Assembly: GCA_934133155.1 (NCBI GenBank)
Contig: CAKPAT010000057.1
Coordinates: forward strand, 1 to 7,760
DNA length: 7,760 nucleotides
Direction: 5' to 3'
DNA from: an uncultured Bacilli bacterium
Lineage (GTDB): Bacteria > Bacillota_I > Bacilli_A > RF39 > UBA660
A program made the translations under genes and the position numbers. The notes under the pieces were generated by a model. It worked only from the letters and a program-made list of their open reading frames with translations. It was not told the DNA's origin and ran no database searches. Position 1 is the first letter of the stretch, and each line of letters opens with the position of its first letter. Positions 1 through 6,270 of the stretch are shown piece by piece.

Positions 1-1791
1 TTTACTAATTTAGATAAATTTAAAGATGGAAAAGAAATTGTTTATACAGTTTCAGAAGATAATGTAGATAGTTATGAGGCTAGTTATGATGGCTTTAATA
101 TAACTAATACACATGAAATTATTAAAACAAGTGTTAAGGGCACTAAAACTTGGAATGATAATGATAATCAAGATGGTATAAGACCAGAAAAAATTACAGT
201 TAAATTACTTGCTGATGGTGAGGTAGTTTCTACTAAAGAGGTAAGTGCTGAAGATAATTGGACTTATGAATTTACTGATTTAGATAAGTTTAAAGATGGA
301 ACAGAAATTGTTTATACTATTAGTGAAGAGGCTGTAGAAGGTTATACTGGAACCATAGATGGCTTTAATATTACTAATAAGCATACACCTGTTACTATTT
401 CTATTCCGGTAGTTAAGTCTTGGGTTGATGGTAATAATCAAGATGGTTTAAGACCAGATAAGGTTACTATTAATTTATTAGCTGATGGTGAGGTAGTTAA
501 AACTGCAGAAGTGACTGCTAAGGATAATTGGAAATATGAATTTACTGGTTTAGATAAGTTTAAAAATGGTAAAGAAATTGTTTATACTTTGAGTGAGGAA
601 AAAGTAGAAGGTTATGAAGTTAGTTATGATGGCTTTAATGTTGTTAATACTCATAATCCTAGTAAGACATTGATTTCCGGTGTTAAGACTTGGAATGATG
701 ATAATAATAATGATGGCATAAGACCGGATAGTATTACTGTAAGAATTTCTGGTAAGGTTTTAGATAAGGAAGTTTACTCTGATTATAAGGTAGTAACTGC
801 TTCTAGTGATTGGAAATATTCTTTTGAAAATCTTCCAGAATATAATGATGGTAAGTTAATTAATTATACTATTTCAGAAGATGATGTTAAAGGTTATTCT
901 ACTAGTTATGATGGCTTTAATATTACTAATACTCATGAAAGTGAGAAGGTAAGTATTGAAGGCGTTAAGACTTGGAATGATAATAATAATCAAGATGGTA
1001 TAAGGCCAGAGAAAATTACTATTAATTTACTTGCTGATGGTGAGGTTATAGATAGTACATTTGCATCTTCAGATACTGATTGGAAATATTCTTTTGAAAA
1101 TATTAATAAATATAAAGATGGTAAAGAAATTAAGTATTCTTTATCTGAGGTAGATGTTGAAGGCTATGAGTCTGATACTTTAGGCTTTGATATTGTTAAT
1201 TCGCATACTCCAGAGGTTATTAATTTTAAGGCAATTAAGGTTTGGGATGATGAGAATAATAATGATGGTATAAGACCAGATAGTATTAATGTTACTTTAA
1301 TTGGTAAGGTAGATGGTGAGACTATTTATAGTAGTGCTCAAACTATTAGTGTTGATAATAATTGGACTTATGTGTTTGAAAATTTACCAAAATATAATAA
1401 TGGAACTTTAATTGAGTATGTGATTATTGAAGATGTGGTTAATGGTTACGTTAATAGCTCTTTAAAATCTACTACTTTAGATAATAATGTTACAACGGTT
1501 ATTACTAATACTCATGTTCCAGAAAAGACGGATATTGAGGTTAATAAAACTTGGGTAGATGATAATAGTTCTTCTAGACCTGACACGATTTATGTTGATT
1601 TAGTTGGTGAGGTTCAAGGAACTGAAGTTTACCATGAGACTGTAGAAATTACTAAAGATGATGATTGGACGCATATTTTTGAGAATTTATATAAGTATAA
1701 AGATGGTAAAGTTATAGATTATAGTATTTCAGAGAAATCTGTTGATGGTTATACTACTAGTTATGATAGCTTTAATATTATTAATACTTTA
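1..1791 (+). repeat. Tandem Cna-B domain repeats (one partial plus six complete)
   Basis: Repeat units judged by their closing N-T-H-like motif: partial 1-114, then 115-384, 385-654, 655-936, 937-1206, 1207-1515 and 1516-1791. That is 90, 90, 94, 90, 103 and 92 codons. The first units are in exact 270-base register: the F-T-x-L-D-K-F-K-x-G block begins at 1, 271 and 541 with nearly the same DNA. Two subtypes are visible. One carries LLADGEV after the RP loop (units at 115, 385 and 937). The other carries a G-(K/E)-V-x-x-x-x-(V/I)-Y segment (units at 655, 1207 and 1516). The unit at 1207 has an extra S/T/N-rich stretch before its last strand. The last unit ends NTL rather than NTH. Confidence 0.9.
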
Positions 1792-1914
1792 AATAAGAAA
1801 TATGAGAATATTGAGGTTATACCACCTCAAACTGGTAATGATGATACTATACCTTATATTTATCTTTTACTTGGTACTTTATCTTTAGGTATATTTTTAA
1901 GAAAGGCTTTATAG
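1..1914 (+). CDS. Cna-B repeat surface adhesin, sortase-anchored (5' partial)
   Basis: C-terminal 637 residues of a cell-wall-anchored surface protein. The frame is open from base 1 with no stop, so the true start lies upstream. The first long-ORF start candidate, GTG at 511, is an internal valine in the middle of a repeat. The visible part is a chain of Cna-B-type beta-sandwich domains, each with a K-(T/S/V)-W strand, an acidic D/N-rich loop ending in (I/L)RP, a W-(K/T)-Y motif, a Y-x-(I/L/V)-x-E motif and a closing N-T-H-like strand. In this family Lys and Asn form an internal isopeptide bond promoted by Glu, giving a rigid stalk. Candidate triads in fragment numbering include K49/E109/N126 and K229/E293/N310. 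The C-terminus has PPQTG (608-612), a hydrophobic helix (about 616-633) and a short RKAL tail. The ligand-binding head, if any, is outside the window, so the ligand is unknown. The sortase just downstream is the likely anchoring enzyme. Confidence 0.93.
   Translation, partial: FTNLDKFKDGKEIVYTVSEDNVDSYEASYDGFNITNTHEIIKTSVKGTKTWNDNDNQDGIRPEKITVKLLADGEVVSTKEVSAEDNWTYEFTDLDKFKDGTEIVYTISEEAVEGYTGTIDGFNITNKHTPVTISIPVVKSWVDGNNQDGLRPDKVTINLLADGEVVKTAEVTAKDNWKYEFTGLDKFKNGKEIVYTLSEEKVEGYEVSYDGFNVVNTHNPSKTLISGVKTWNDDNNNDGIRPDSITVRISGKVLDKEVYSDYKVVTASSDWKYSFENLPEYNDGKLINYTISEDDVKGYSTSYDGFNITNTHESEKVSIEGVKTWNDNNNQDGIRPEKITINLLADGEVIDSTFASSDTDWKYSFENINKYKDGKEIKYSLSEVDVEGYESDTLGFDIVNSHTPEVINFKAIKVWDDENNNDGIRPDSINVTLIGKVDGETIYSSAQTISVDNNWTYVFENLPKYNNGTLIEYVIIEDVVNGYVNSSLKSTTLDNNVTTVITNTHVPEKTDIEVNKTWVDDNSSSRPDTIYVDLVGEVQGTEVYHETVEITKDDDWTHIFENLYKYKDGKVIDYSISEKSVDGYTTSYDSFNIINTLNKKYENIEVIPPQTGNDDTIPYIYLLLGTLSLGIFLRKAL
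1822..1911 (+). other. Cell-wall sorting signal (PPQTG, membrane helix, basic tail)
   Basis: Encodes PPQTG followed by a polar NDD spacer, about 18 hydrophobic residues and RKAL, ending 26 residues after the motif threonine. This is the normal layout of a sortase substrate, in which cleavage falls between Thr and Gly. The first motif residue is Pro, not Leu. (S/P)PxTG motifs are known substrates of Clostridioides difficile sortase B, which agrees with the class-B-like sortase encoded next. The cytoplasmic tail has only two basic residues. Confidence 0.85.
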
Positions 1915-1927
1915 GTCTTTCTTTTTT
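1899..1927 (+). terminator. Intrinsic terminator of the adhesin gene
   Basis: A 9-bp stem (1899-1907 with 1915-1923, including one G-T wobble), a 7-base loop (1908-1914) and a run of T to 1927. The left arm lies inside the coding sequence (the RKA codons) and the stop codon TAG is the end of the loop. It separates the adhesin from the sortase transcript. Confidence 0.7.
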
Positions 1928-1973
1928 ATACTATTATGTGTGAAGAAATTTAGTGAAAATGCTCGATTATAAT

Positions 1974-1995
1974 AAAAAAACAGCAAAAATTGCTG
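1974..1995 (-). terminator. Minus-strand terminator-like hairpin
   Basis: CAGCAA (1981-1986) and TTGCTG (1990-1995) form a 6-bp stem with a 3-base loop. Read on the minus strand it is followed by seven T (1980-1974), the form of an intrinsic terminator. No minus-strand gene is seen that it would serve, so it may end antisense transcription or be fortuitous in AT-rich DNA. On the plus strand it lies just upstream of the sortase promoter. Confidence 0.35.
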
Positions 1996-2002
1996 AAAAG
2001 GC

Positions 2003-2031
2003 TTGAAAATTAACGTATAATAGTATATTAT
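2003..2031 (+). promoter_or_regulatory. Sigma-A-type promoter of the sortase gene
   Basis: TTGAAA (2003-2008), a 17-base spacer and TATTAT (2026-2031), each hexamer 5 of 6 to consensus. Expected start of transcription is about 2038, giving a leader of roughly 25 bases before the ATG at 2063. A weak Shine-Dalgarno, GGGTGA (2052-2057), lies 5 bases before that ATG. The gene therefore has its own promoter after the adhesin terminator. Confidence 0.65.
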
Positions 2032-2038
2032 ACGTTAA
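2010..2038 (+). promoter_or_regulatory. Perfect 12-bp inverted repeat over the sortase promoter (putative operator)
   Basis: TTAACGTATAAT (2010-2021) and ATTATACGTTAA (2027-2038) are exact reverse complements around a 5-base spacer, AGTAT. The element covers most of the promoter spacer, the whole -10 and the expected start point. That is the placement of a repressor operator bound by a dimer. No regulator gene is in the window, so the binding protein is unknown. Confidence 0.55.
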
Positions 2039-2062
2039 ATATTTAATTTTCGGGTGATTTGA

Positions 2063-2713
2063 ATGAAGAAGATTTGCTTGATTATTTTGATTATTATTAT
2101 TTTAATTTTTTGTTTTAATAAGGAGGAATATGTTACTGTTTCCTCTGACATTTTAAAGGAAGATAATGTGGTGGAACGTTTAATAAAGCAGTATGGTAAT
2201 GAAGATATTGTGGCTGTTTTGGAAATTCCTTCTGTTTTAAGTGTGATTGTTTTACAGTCTTCAGATAATGATTATTATTTAAAACATAATGTTTATAAGA
2301 ATTTTGATAAAAATGGTGAGGTGTTTTTAGATTATAGGGTTAATATTAATGACTATAACAAGTTAATTATTTATGGGCACAATAATTTAAATAGTGTTTT
2401 ACCTTTTAGAGCACTTACTTATTACGATTATGAATTTTATAAAAAACATTCTTTGATTTATTTATATACGCTTAGTGGTAAGAGAACTTTTGAGATTTTT
2501 TCTTCTTATGTTGAAAGAGACGATTTTGATTATGTTAATTTGGAAAATTTTGATGGTTCTTATTTGAAGCATATTCAAAAACTTAAAGATAAGTCTTTAT
2601 TTAAGACTGATGTTTCGCTTGATGAAAGTTCAAAGATTTTAATTTTACAAACGTGCAATTATACTGGCAGGAAAACTGATGGTTTTAGGCTTGTTTTGGC
2701 TAAAGAAGTGTAA
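2063..2713 (+). CDS. Sortase, class B-like
   Basis: Membrane-anchored cysteine transpeptidase that cuts a sorting motif in surface proteins and links them to the cell wall. The 216-residue length is normal for a sortase. Residues 3-18 are a hydrophobic signal anchor after M-K-K, which puts the catalytic domain outside the membrane. The catalytic triad is visible: His106 in Y-G-H-N, Cys198 in L-Q-T-C-N-Y and Arg209 in D-G-F-R-L. The T-C-x-Y context and the helix-rich stretch between His and Cys (about 115-185) favour class B over class A. Class B members anchor iron-uptake proteins (NPQTN) or, in C. difficile, (S/P)PxTG adhesins. The PPQTG adhesin immediately upstream is the obvious substrate. 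The gene has its own promoter and terminator. Class is assigned by motif only, so I give no letter symbol. Confidence 0.9.
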   Translation: MKKICLIILIIIILIFCFNKEEYVTVSSDILKEDNVVERLIKQYGNEDIVAVLEIPSVLSVIVLQSSDNDYYLKHNVYKNFDKNGEVFLDYRVNINDYNKLIIYGHNNLNSVLPFRALTYYDYEFYKKHSLIYLYTLSGKRTFEIFSSYVERDDFDYVNLENFDGSYLKHIQKLKDKSLFKTDVSLDESSKILILQTCNYTGRKTDGFRLVLAKEV

Positions 2714-2745
2714 AAAATAATGGGAGTATCTGTTATTTTTTTTTT
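2713..2745 (+). terminator. Intrinsic terminator of the sortase gene
   Basis: AAAAATAA (2713-2720) pairs with TTATTTTT (2733-2740). The inner part can be extended with G-T and G-C pairs, and a run of ten T covers 2736-2745. The left arm begins in the stop codon. The stem is AT-rich, but the T run is strong. Confidence 0.6.
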
Positions 2746-2750
2746 AAATT

Positions 2751-2759
2751 TGTTATAAT
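2751..2759 (+). promoter_or_regulatory. Extended -10 promoter of the rlmN operon
   Basis: TGTTATAAT is a perfect TGn extended -10. No good -35 is present, because the expected place is the T run of the preceding terminator. Transcription should start near 2766, only about 12-13 bases before the ATG at 2779. The leader is therefore little more than the ribosome binding site. Confidence 0.6.
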
Positions 2760-2766
2760 TGTTGTT

Positions 2767-2773
2767 AAGGTGG
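2767..2773 (+). promoter_or_regulatory. Ribosome binding site that sets the rlmN start
   Basis: AAGGTGG differs from the ideal AAGGAGG by one base and lies 5 bases before ATG at 2779. A GTG at 2770 that would extend the protein by three residues lies inside this site and cannot be served by it, so ATG 2779 is chosen. Confidence 0.75.
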
Positions 2774-2778
2774 AAGTT

Positions 2779-3801
2779 ATGAATATTTATGATATGAAGG
2801 TAGAAGATTTAGAAGATTATTTTGTGGGCATTGGTGAGAAGAAGTTTAAGGCTATTCAAGTTTATGACTGGCTTTATAGGAAAAAGGTTACTTCTTTCGA
2901 TGAGATGACCAATATTAAAAAGGATGTTTTAGAAAGGCTTAAGGCAGATTTTAGTATTTCACGTGTAAACATTATTCAAAAGCAGTGTGGATCTTTGGTT
3001 TATAAGTATTTGTTTGAACTTGAGGATTCTAATAAGGTGGAAGCTGTTTTGATGCTTCATGATTATGGGCAAAGTATTTGTATTTCTACTGAGGTTGGGT
3101 GTAATATGTCGTGCCGTTTTTGTGAAAGTGGTAGACTTAAAAGAGTTAGAAAGCTTACACCTTCTGAAATGGTTACACAGATTTTAAAGGTTCAGGAAGA
3201 TTCTGGATTAAAGATTACGCATGTTGTTTTGATGGGAATTGGTGAGCCTTTTGATAATTATGATAATGTGATGAAGTTTATTAGGATTATTAATGCAGGC
3301 AAGGGTTTAGAGATTGGTGCTAGGCATATTACGGTTTCTACTTGTGGTATTATTCCTAAAATTGAAGAGTTTATGAATGAGAATTTACAGGTTAATTTAG
3401 CTATTAGTTTGCATGGGGCTACGGATGAGGTACGGAGTAAAATTATGCCAATTAATAAGGTTTATCCTTTAGAAGATTTAATGCATGTTATCAAAAAGTA
3501 TATTTTAAAGACTAATAGAAGAGTTACGTTTGAATATATTATGCTAAGGGGTGTTAATGACAGTCCTAAAGATGCTTTAAATTTGGCTAAGTTACTTAAG
3601 GGTATGAATGCTTATGTTAATTTGATACCTTATAATGAGACTAGTCATATTGAGTTTAAAAAAACACCTAAGGGTGATATTGATGTTTTTTATGATATTT
3701 TAAAGAAAAATAATATTTCGGTGACGATACGCAAGGAATTTGGCAGTGAGGTTTCGGCTGCTTGCGGACAGCTTCGTTCAAATTATGAGGAGGGAAAGTA
3801 A
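2779..3801 (+). CDS. rlmN: Dual-specificity 23S rRNA A2503 / tRNA A37 C2-methyltransferase RlmN
   Basis: Radical-SAM enzyme that methylates C2 of A2503 in 23S rRNA and, in this family, also A37 of some tRNAs, in the cytoplasm. The protein is 340 residues from ATG 2779, typical for RlmN. The cluster-binding motif C-x3-C-x2-C is at Cys108, Cys112 and Cys115. G-I-G-E-P (153-157) is the SAM-binding GGE-type motif. S-L-H-G (210-213) and the C-terminal S-A-A-C-G-Q-L (326-332) carry family landmarks, with Cys329 the expected methyl-carrier cysteine. The binding motif continues C-E-S-G where C-A/S-T-G/A is more usual. Cfr is related, but this position at the head of prpC-prkC-rsgA-rpe is the RlmN position in Bacillota. 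Its stop TAA shares one base with the next start. Confidence 0.93.
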   Translation: MNIYDMKVEDLEDYFVGIGEKKFKAIQVYDWLYRKKVTSFDEMTNIKKDVLERLKADFSISRVNIIQKQCGSLVYKYLFELEDSNKVEAVLMLHDYGQSICISTEVGCNMSCRFCESGRLKRVRKLTPSEMVTQILKVQEDSGLKITHVVLMGIGEPFDNYDNVMKFIRIINAGKGLEIGARHITVSTCGIIPKIEEFMNENLQVNLAISLHGATDEVRSKIMPINKVYPLEDLMHVIKKYILKTNRRVTFEYIMLRGVNDSPKDALNLAKLLKGMNAYVNLIPYNETSHIEFKKTPKGDIDVFYDILKKNNISVTIRKEFGSEVSAACGQLRSNYEEGK

Positions 3802-4544
3802 TGGAGTTTTCATATTTAACTGATCCTGGTAAGGTTAGGGATCATAATGAAGATAGTGTCACTATTGTGAAAAATGGTAGTGGTGAAATTTTAATGGCTG
3901 TGGCTGATGGTATGGGTGGCCACAAAGGAGGAGAGATTGCTTCTTCTATTGCGATTACACATATTGGTAAGAGGTTTATTGATACATCTAGTGTGGGCAA
4001 TAAGGAAGATGCGATTAATTTTTTAAAGGAAATTGTTAGTGAAGCTAATATGCTTTTATATAAATATACTTTGGAAAATCCAGAAAGTGAAGGAATGGGA
4101 ACAACTATTGTAATGGCACTTATTACTAATGAGTTTTTGCTTTTTGGTAATATTGGAGATTCTTCTGGTTATGTTATTAAAAATCACAAGTTACATAAGA
4201 TTACTGTTCCACATACTTTGGTTAATTTGCTTGTACAGTCTGGTGAAATTACTTTGGAGGAAGCTAAGAATCACCCACATAAGAATGTTTTAATGAGGGT
4301 TTTAGGGGCTAATATGACTGTTGATATGGATATTTTTGATGTTGAAAGGGATATTGATGGTATTTTACTTGGTAGTGATGGTCTTACGAATATGCTGGAT
4401 GATGAGCAAATTGAAAAGGTTATAAATGAAGATTTATCTATTGACGATAAAATTCAGAAATTGATTAATAAATGTAATAATAGAGGTGGCACGGATAATA
4501 TCTCTGTTGCTTATTTAGAAAAGGAGAGAAATCATGATAAATAG
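3801..4544 (+). CDS. prpC: PP2C-family Ser/Thr protein phosphatase (PrpC/Stp)
   Basis: Metal-dependent phosphatase that removes phosphate from PrkC and its targets. The 247-residue length is that of bacterial single-domain PP2C enzymes. Motifs in order: R-D-H-N-E-D (13-18), V-A-D-G-M-G-G-H (34-41) with the metal ligands Asp36 and Gly37, G-M-G-T-T (98-102), I-G-D-S (118-121), G-S-D-G-L (191-195) and G-G-T-D-N (229-233), giving Asp120, Asp193 and Asp232. The usual GDSR reads GDSS, and the usual DHSLV reads PHTLV (137-141), so two normally conserved residues differ although the metal ligands remain. The start ATG overlaps the rlmN stop by one base. A strong site, GAGGAGGG, stands just before it. 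The end overlaps prkC by 11 bases, so the pair is translationally coupled. Confidence 0.93.
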   Translation: MEFSYLTDPGKVRDHNEDSVTIVKNGSGEILMAVADGMGGHKGGEIASSIAITHIGKRFIDTSSVGNKEDAINFLKEIVSEANMLLYKYTLENPESEGMGTTIVMALITNEFLLFGNIGDSSGYVIKNHKLHKITVPHTLVNLLVQSGEITLEEAKNHPHKNVLMRVLGANMTVDMDIFDVERDIDGILLGSDGLTNMLDDEQIEKVINEDLSIDDKIQKLINKCNNRGGTDNISVAYLEKERNHDK

Positions 4545-6270
4545 GGGACAACTAATTAATGAACGTTATGAGATAATTAGGTCGATAGGCGAAGGCGGTA
4601 TGGCTAATGTTTATTTGGCTCAAGATACTATTTTAGATAGGAAAGTTGCGGTCAAGGTTCTTAGAGGAGATTTGGCTGAAGATGAGAAGTTTGTTAGAAG
4701 GTTTCAAAGGGAAGCTATTGCGGCTAGTTCTTTAAATGATCCTAATATTGTTGAGGTTTATGATGTTGGGGAAGATAATGGTAAGTATTTTATTGTTATG
4801 GAGTATGTTGAGGGTAAGACTTTGAAACAACTTATTAAAAAAAGAGGTAGTTTGACTTTGACTGAGGTTGTGGATATTATGCTACAACTCACATCAGCTA
4901 TTTCTCATGCACATAAGAGTTATATTATTCATAGGGATATTAAGCCACAAAATGTTATTATTTTGGAAGACGGCCGTGTTAAAATAATGGATTTTGGTAT
5001 TGCTGTTGCTTTAAATTCTGGGGAGATTACGCAGACTAACAGTGTTATGGGGACGGTTTATTATATTCCGCCTGAGCAGGCTAATGGTAATGCAGCAACT
5101 ACAAAGAGTGATATATATTCTTTAGGTATTTTAATGTTTGAGCTTTTGACTGGTCATGTGCCTTTTAAGGGTGATAATCCAGTTGAGGTTGCTATTAAGC
5201 ATATGAAAGAGAAAATCCCAAGTATTTGTGAGTATGATCCGGATATGCCTCAAAGTTTAGAAAATATTATTTTAAAAGCTTGTGCAAAAAATCCACAAAA
5301 TAGATATGCTTCTGCGGAAGAAATGCATGAGGATTTAGAGACGGCTTTAGATGAGGAAAGATTTAATGAACCTAAGGTTATTTATGAGTATCCTGAACAT
5401 GATTTTGATAAGACTTTAGAGGTTAAGCCGAAAAGAGCTGAGAGAAATTTAGAGAAGGATTTGGAAGATAGTTCTACTAAGAAAGAAAAGAAGGTTAATA
5501 AAGCTTTAATTATTGTGGCGTCTATTATTACTATTTTGATTTTGGCTTTGGTGTTTATTTTGGTTATTTTACCTAACATATCTAGTAAGGAAATTACTAT
5601 TCCAGATGTTAAGGATATGACTTTAAAGCAAGCTAAGACGGTTTTGGAAGATAAAGGTATTACGGTTTCTGAAAGTACTAAATCGGTTTCTAGTGATGAT
5701 ATTGATAAGGATAAGGTTGTTGGTACTAGTCCTGCTATTGGTAAGACGGTGAAGAAGGATAATAAGGTTACGATTATTGTTTCTAAGGGCACTTCTAAGA
5801 TTAAGATTGAGGATTATTCTGGTAAGGATTATGAGACTGTTAAAAAGTCATTAGAAGAGGAAGGCATTACTGTTTTAGTTGAGAAGAAGGATACTTTAAA
5901 ATCTGATGATGTTAAAGAAGGTGTGATTATTTCTCAAGATGTGAAAGCTGGAAGTGAAATTGGTAAGGGTGATACGATTACTTTTATAATACCTAGAATT
6001 TATATTAGTTATCCTAATTTTATTGATGGTACTTATACGGAAGATGATGTAAGAAAATTTGCTGAAGAAAATGAACTTACTATTGATGTTACCTATGTTC
6101 AAGACACTTCTAAACAAAATGATACAGTTATTTACCAAAACTTTTCTGCCGGTAATAAGGTTAGTCGTGGTGATAATTTGAGAATTAAGGTTGTTAAAAA
6201 TACGGATAAAGATACGGCAAATGTTGATGACTCTCAAAATACTGATACTTCAGGTGAAGACAATCAATGA
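4534..6270 (+). CDS. prkC: PASTA-domain Ser/Thr protein kinase (PrkC/StkP family)
   Basis: Single-pass membrane kinase that senses peptidoglycan or lipid II fragments outside the cell and phosphorylates division, wall and translation proteins inside. The 578 residues comprise a kinase domain (about 11-270), a charged juxtamembrane linker (271-322), one membrane helix (323-347), three PASTA domains (about 353-418, 421-487 and 488-556) and an acidic tail. Kinase motifs: G-E-G-G-M-A-N-V-Y (19-27), catalytic Lys41 in A-V-K, H-R-D-I-K-P-Q-N (133-140) with Asp135, D-F-G (153-155), and a Thr/Ser-rich activation loop (T165, T167, S170, T174). The P+1 segment reads Y-I-P-P-E-Q. Ribosome binding site AAGGAGA (4521-4527) precedes ATG 4534. 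Its partner phosphatase overlaps upstream, and rsgA overlaps downstream by ATGA. Confidence 0.95.
   Translation: MINRGQLINERYEIIRSIGEGGMANVYLAQDTILDRKVAVKVLRGDLAEDEKFVRRFQREAIAASSLNDPNIVEVYDVGEDNGKYFIVMEYVEGKTLKQLIKKRGSLTLTEVVDIMLQLTSAISHAHKSYIIHRDIKPQNVIILEDGRVKIMDFGIAVALNSGEITQTNSVMGTVYYIPPEQANGNAATTKSDIYSLGILMFELLTGHVPFKGDNPVEVAIKHMKEKIPSICEYDPDMPQSLENIILKACAKNPQNRYASAEEMHEDLETALDEERFNEPKVIYEYPEHDFDKTLEVKPKRAERNLEKDLEDSSTKKEKKVNKALIIVASIITILILALVFILVILPNISSKEITIPDVKDMTLKQAKTVLEDKGITVSESTKSVSSDDIDKDKVVGTSPAIGKTVKKDNKVTIIVSKGTSKIKIEDYSGKDYETVKKSLEEEGITVLVEKKDTLKSDDVKEGVIISQDVKAGSEIGKGDTITFIIPRIYISYPNFIDGTYTEDDVRKFAEENELTIDVTYVQDTSKQNDTVIYQNFSAGNKVSRGDNLRIKVVKNTDKDTANVDDSQNTDTSGEDNQ

Noticed and set aside
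1..1791. Regular DNA repeats as a CRISPR-like or satellite array
   Set aside because: Units are about 270 bases, keep one reading frame throughout and encode a protein domain. There are no short repeats with unique spacers.
511..1914. Adhesin gene starting at GTG 511
   Set aside because: The same frame is open back to base 1 and encodes the same repeat family. The GTG is an internal Val codon within a domain, with no ribosome site or promoter before it.
2016..2021. TATAAT in the left palindrome arm as the sortase -10
   Set aside because: A perfect hexamer, but the best -35 at 17 bases is the weak CTGAAA (1993-1998). TTGAAA-N17-TATTAT (2003-2031) is the better overall match, though this could be a secondary promoter.
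2770..2778. rlmN start at GTG 2770
   Set aside because: This GTG lies within the ribosome binding site AAGGTGG and only about 4 bases from the expected transcript start. ATG 2779 has correct spacing.
5382..5792. Minus-strand open frame opposite prkC
   Set aside because: Antisense shadow of the linker, membrane and PASTA coding region. Low-complexity Ser/Leu/Ile composition, no recognisable domain, no promoter or ribosome site.
5896..6237. Minus-strand open frame opposite the prkC PASTA region
   Set aside because: Ile/Asn/Arg-rich product expected from the reverse complement of an AT-rich gene. No motif, and fully inside prkC.
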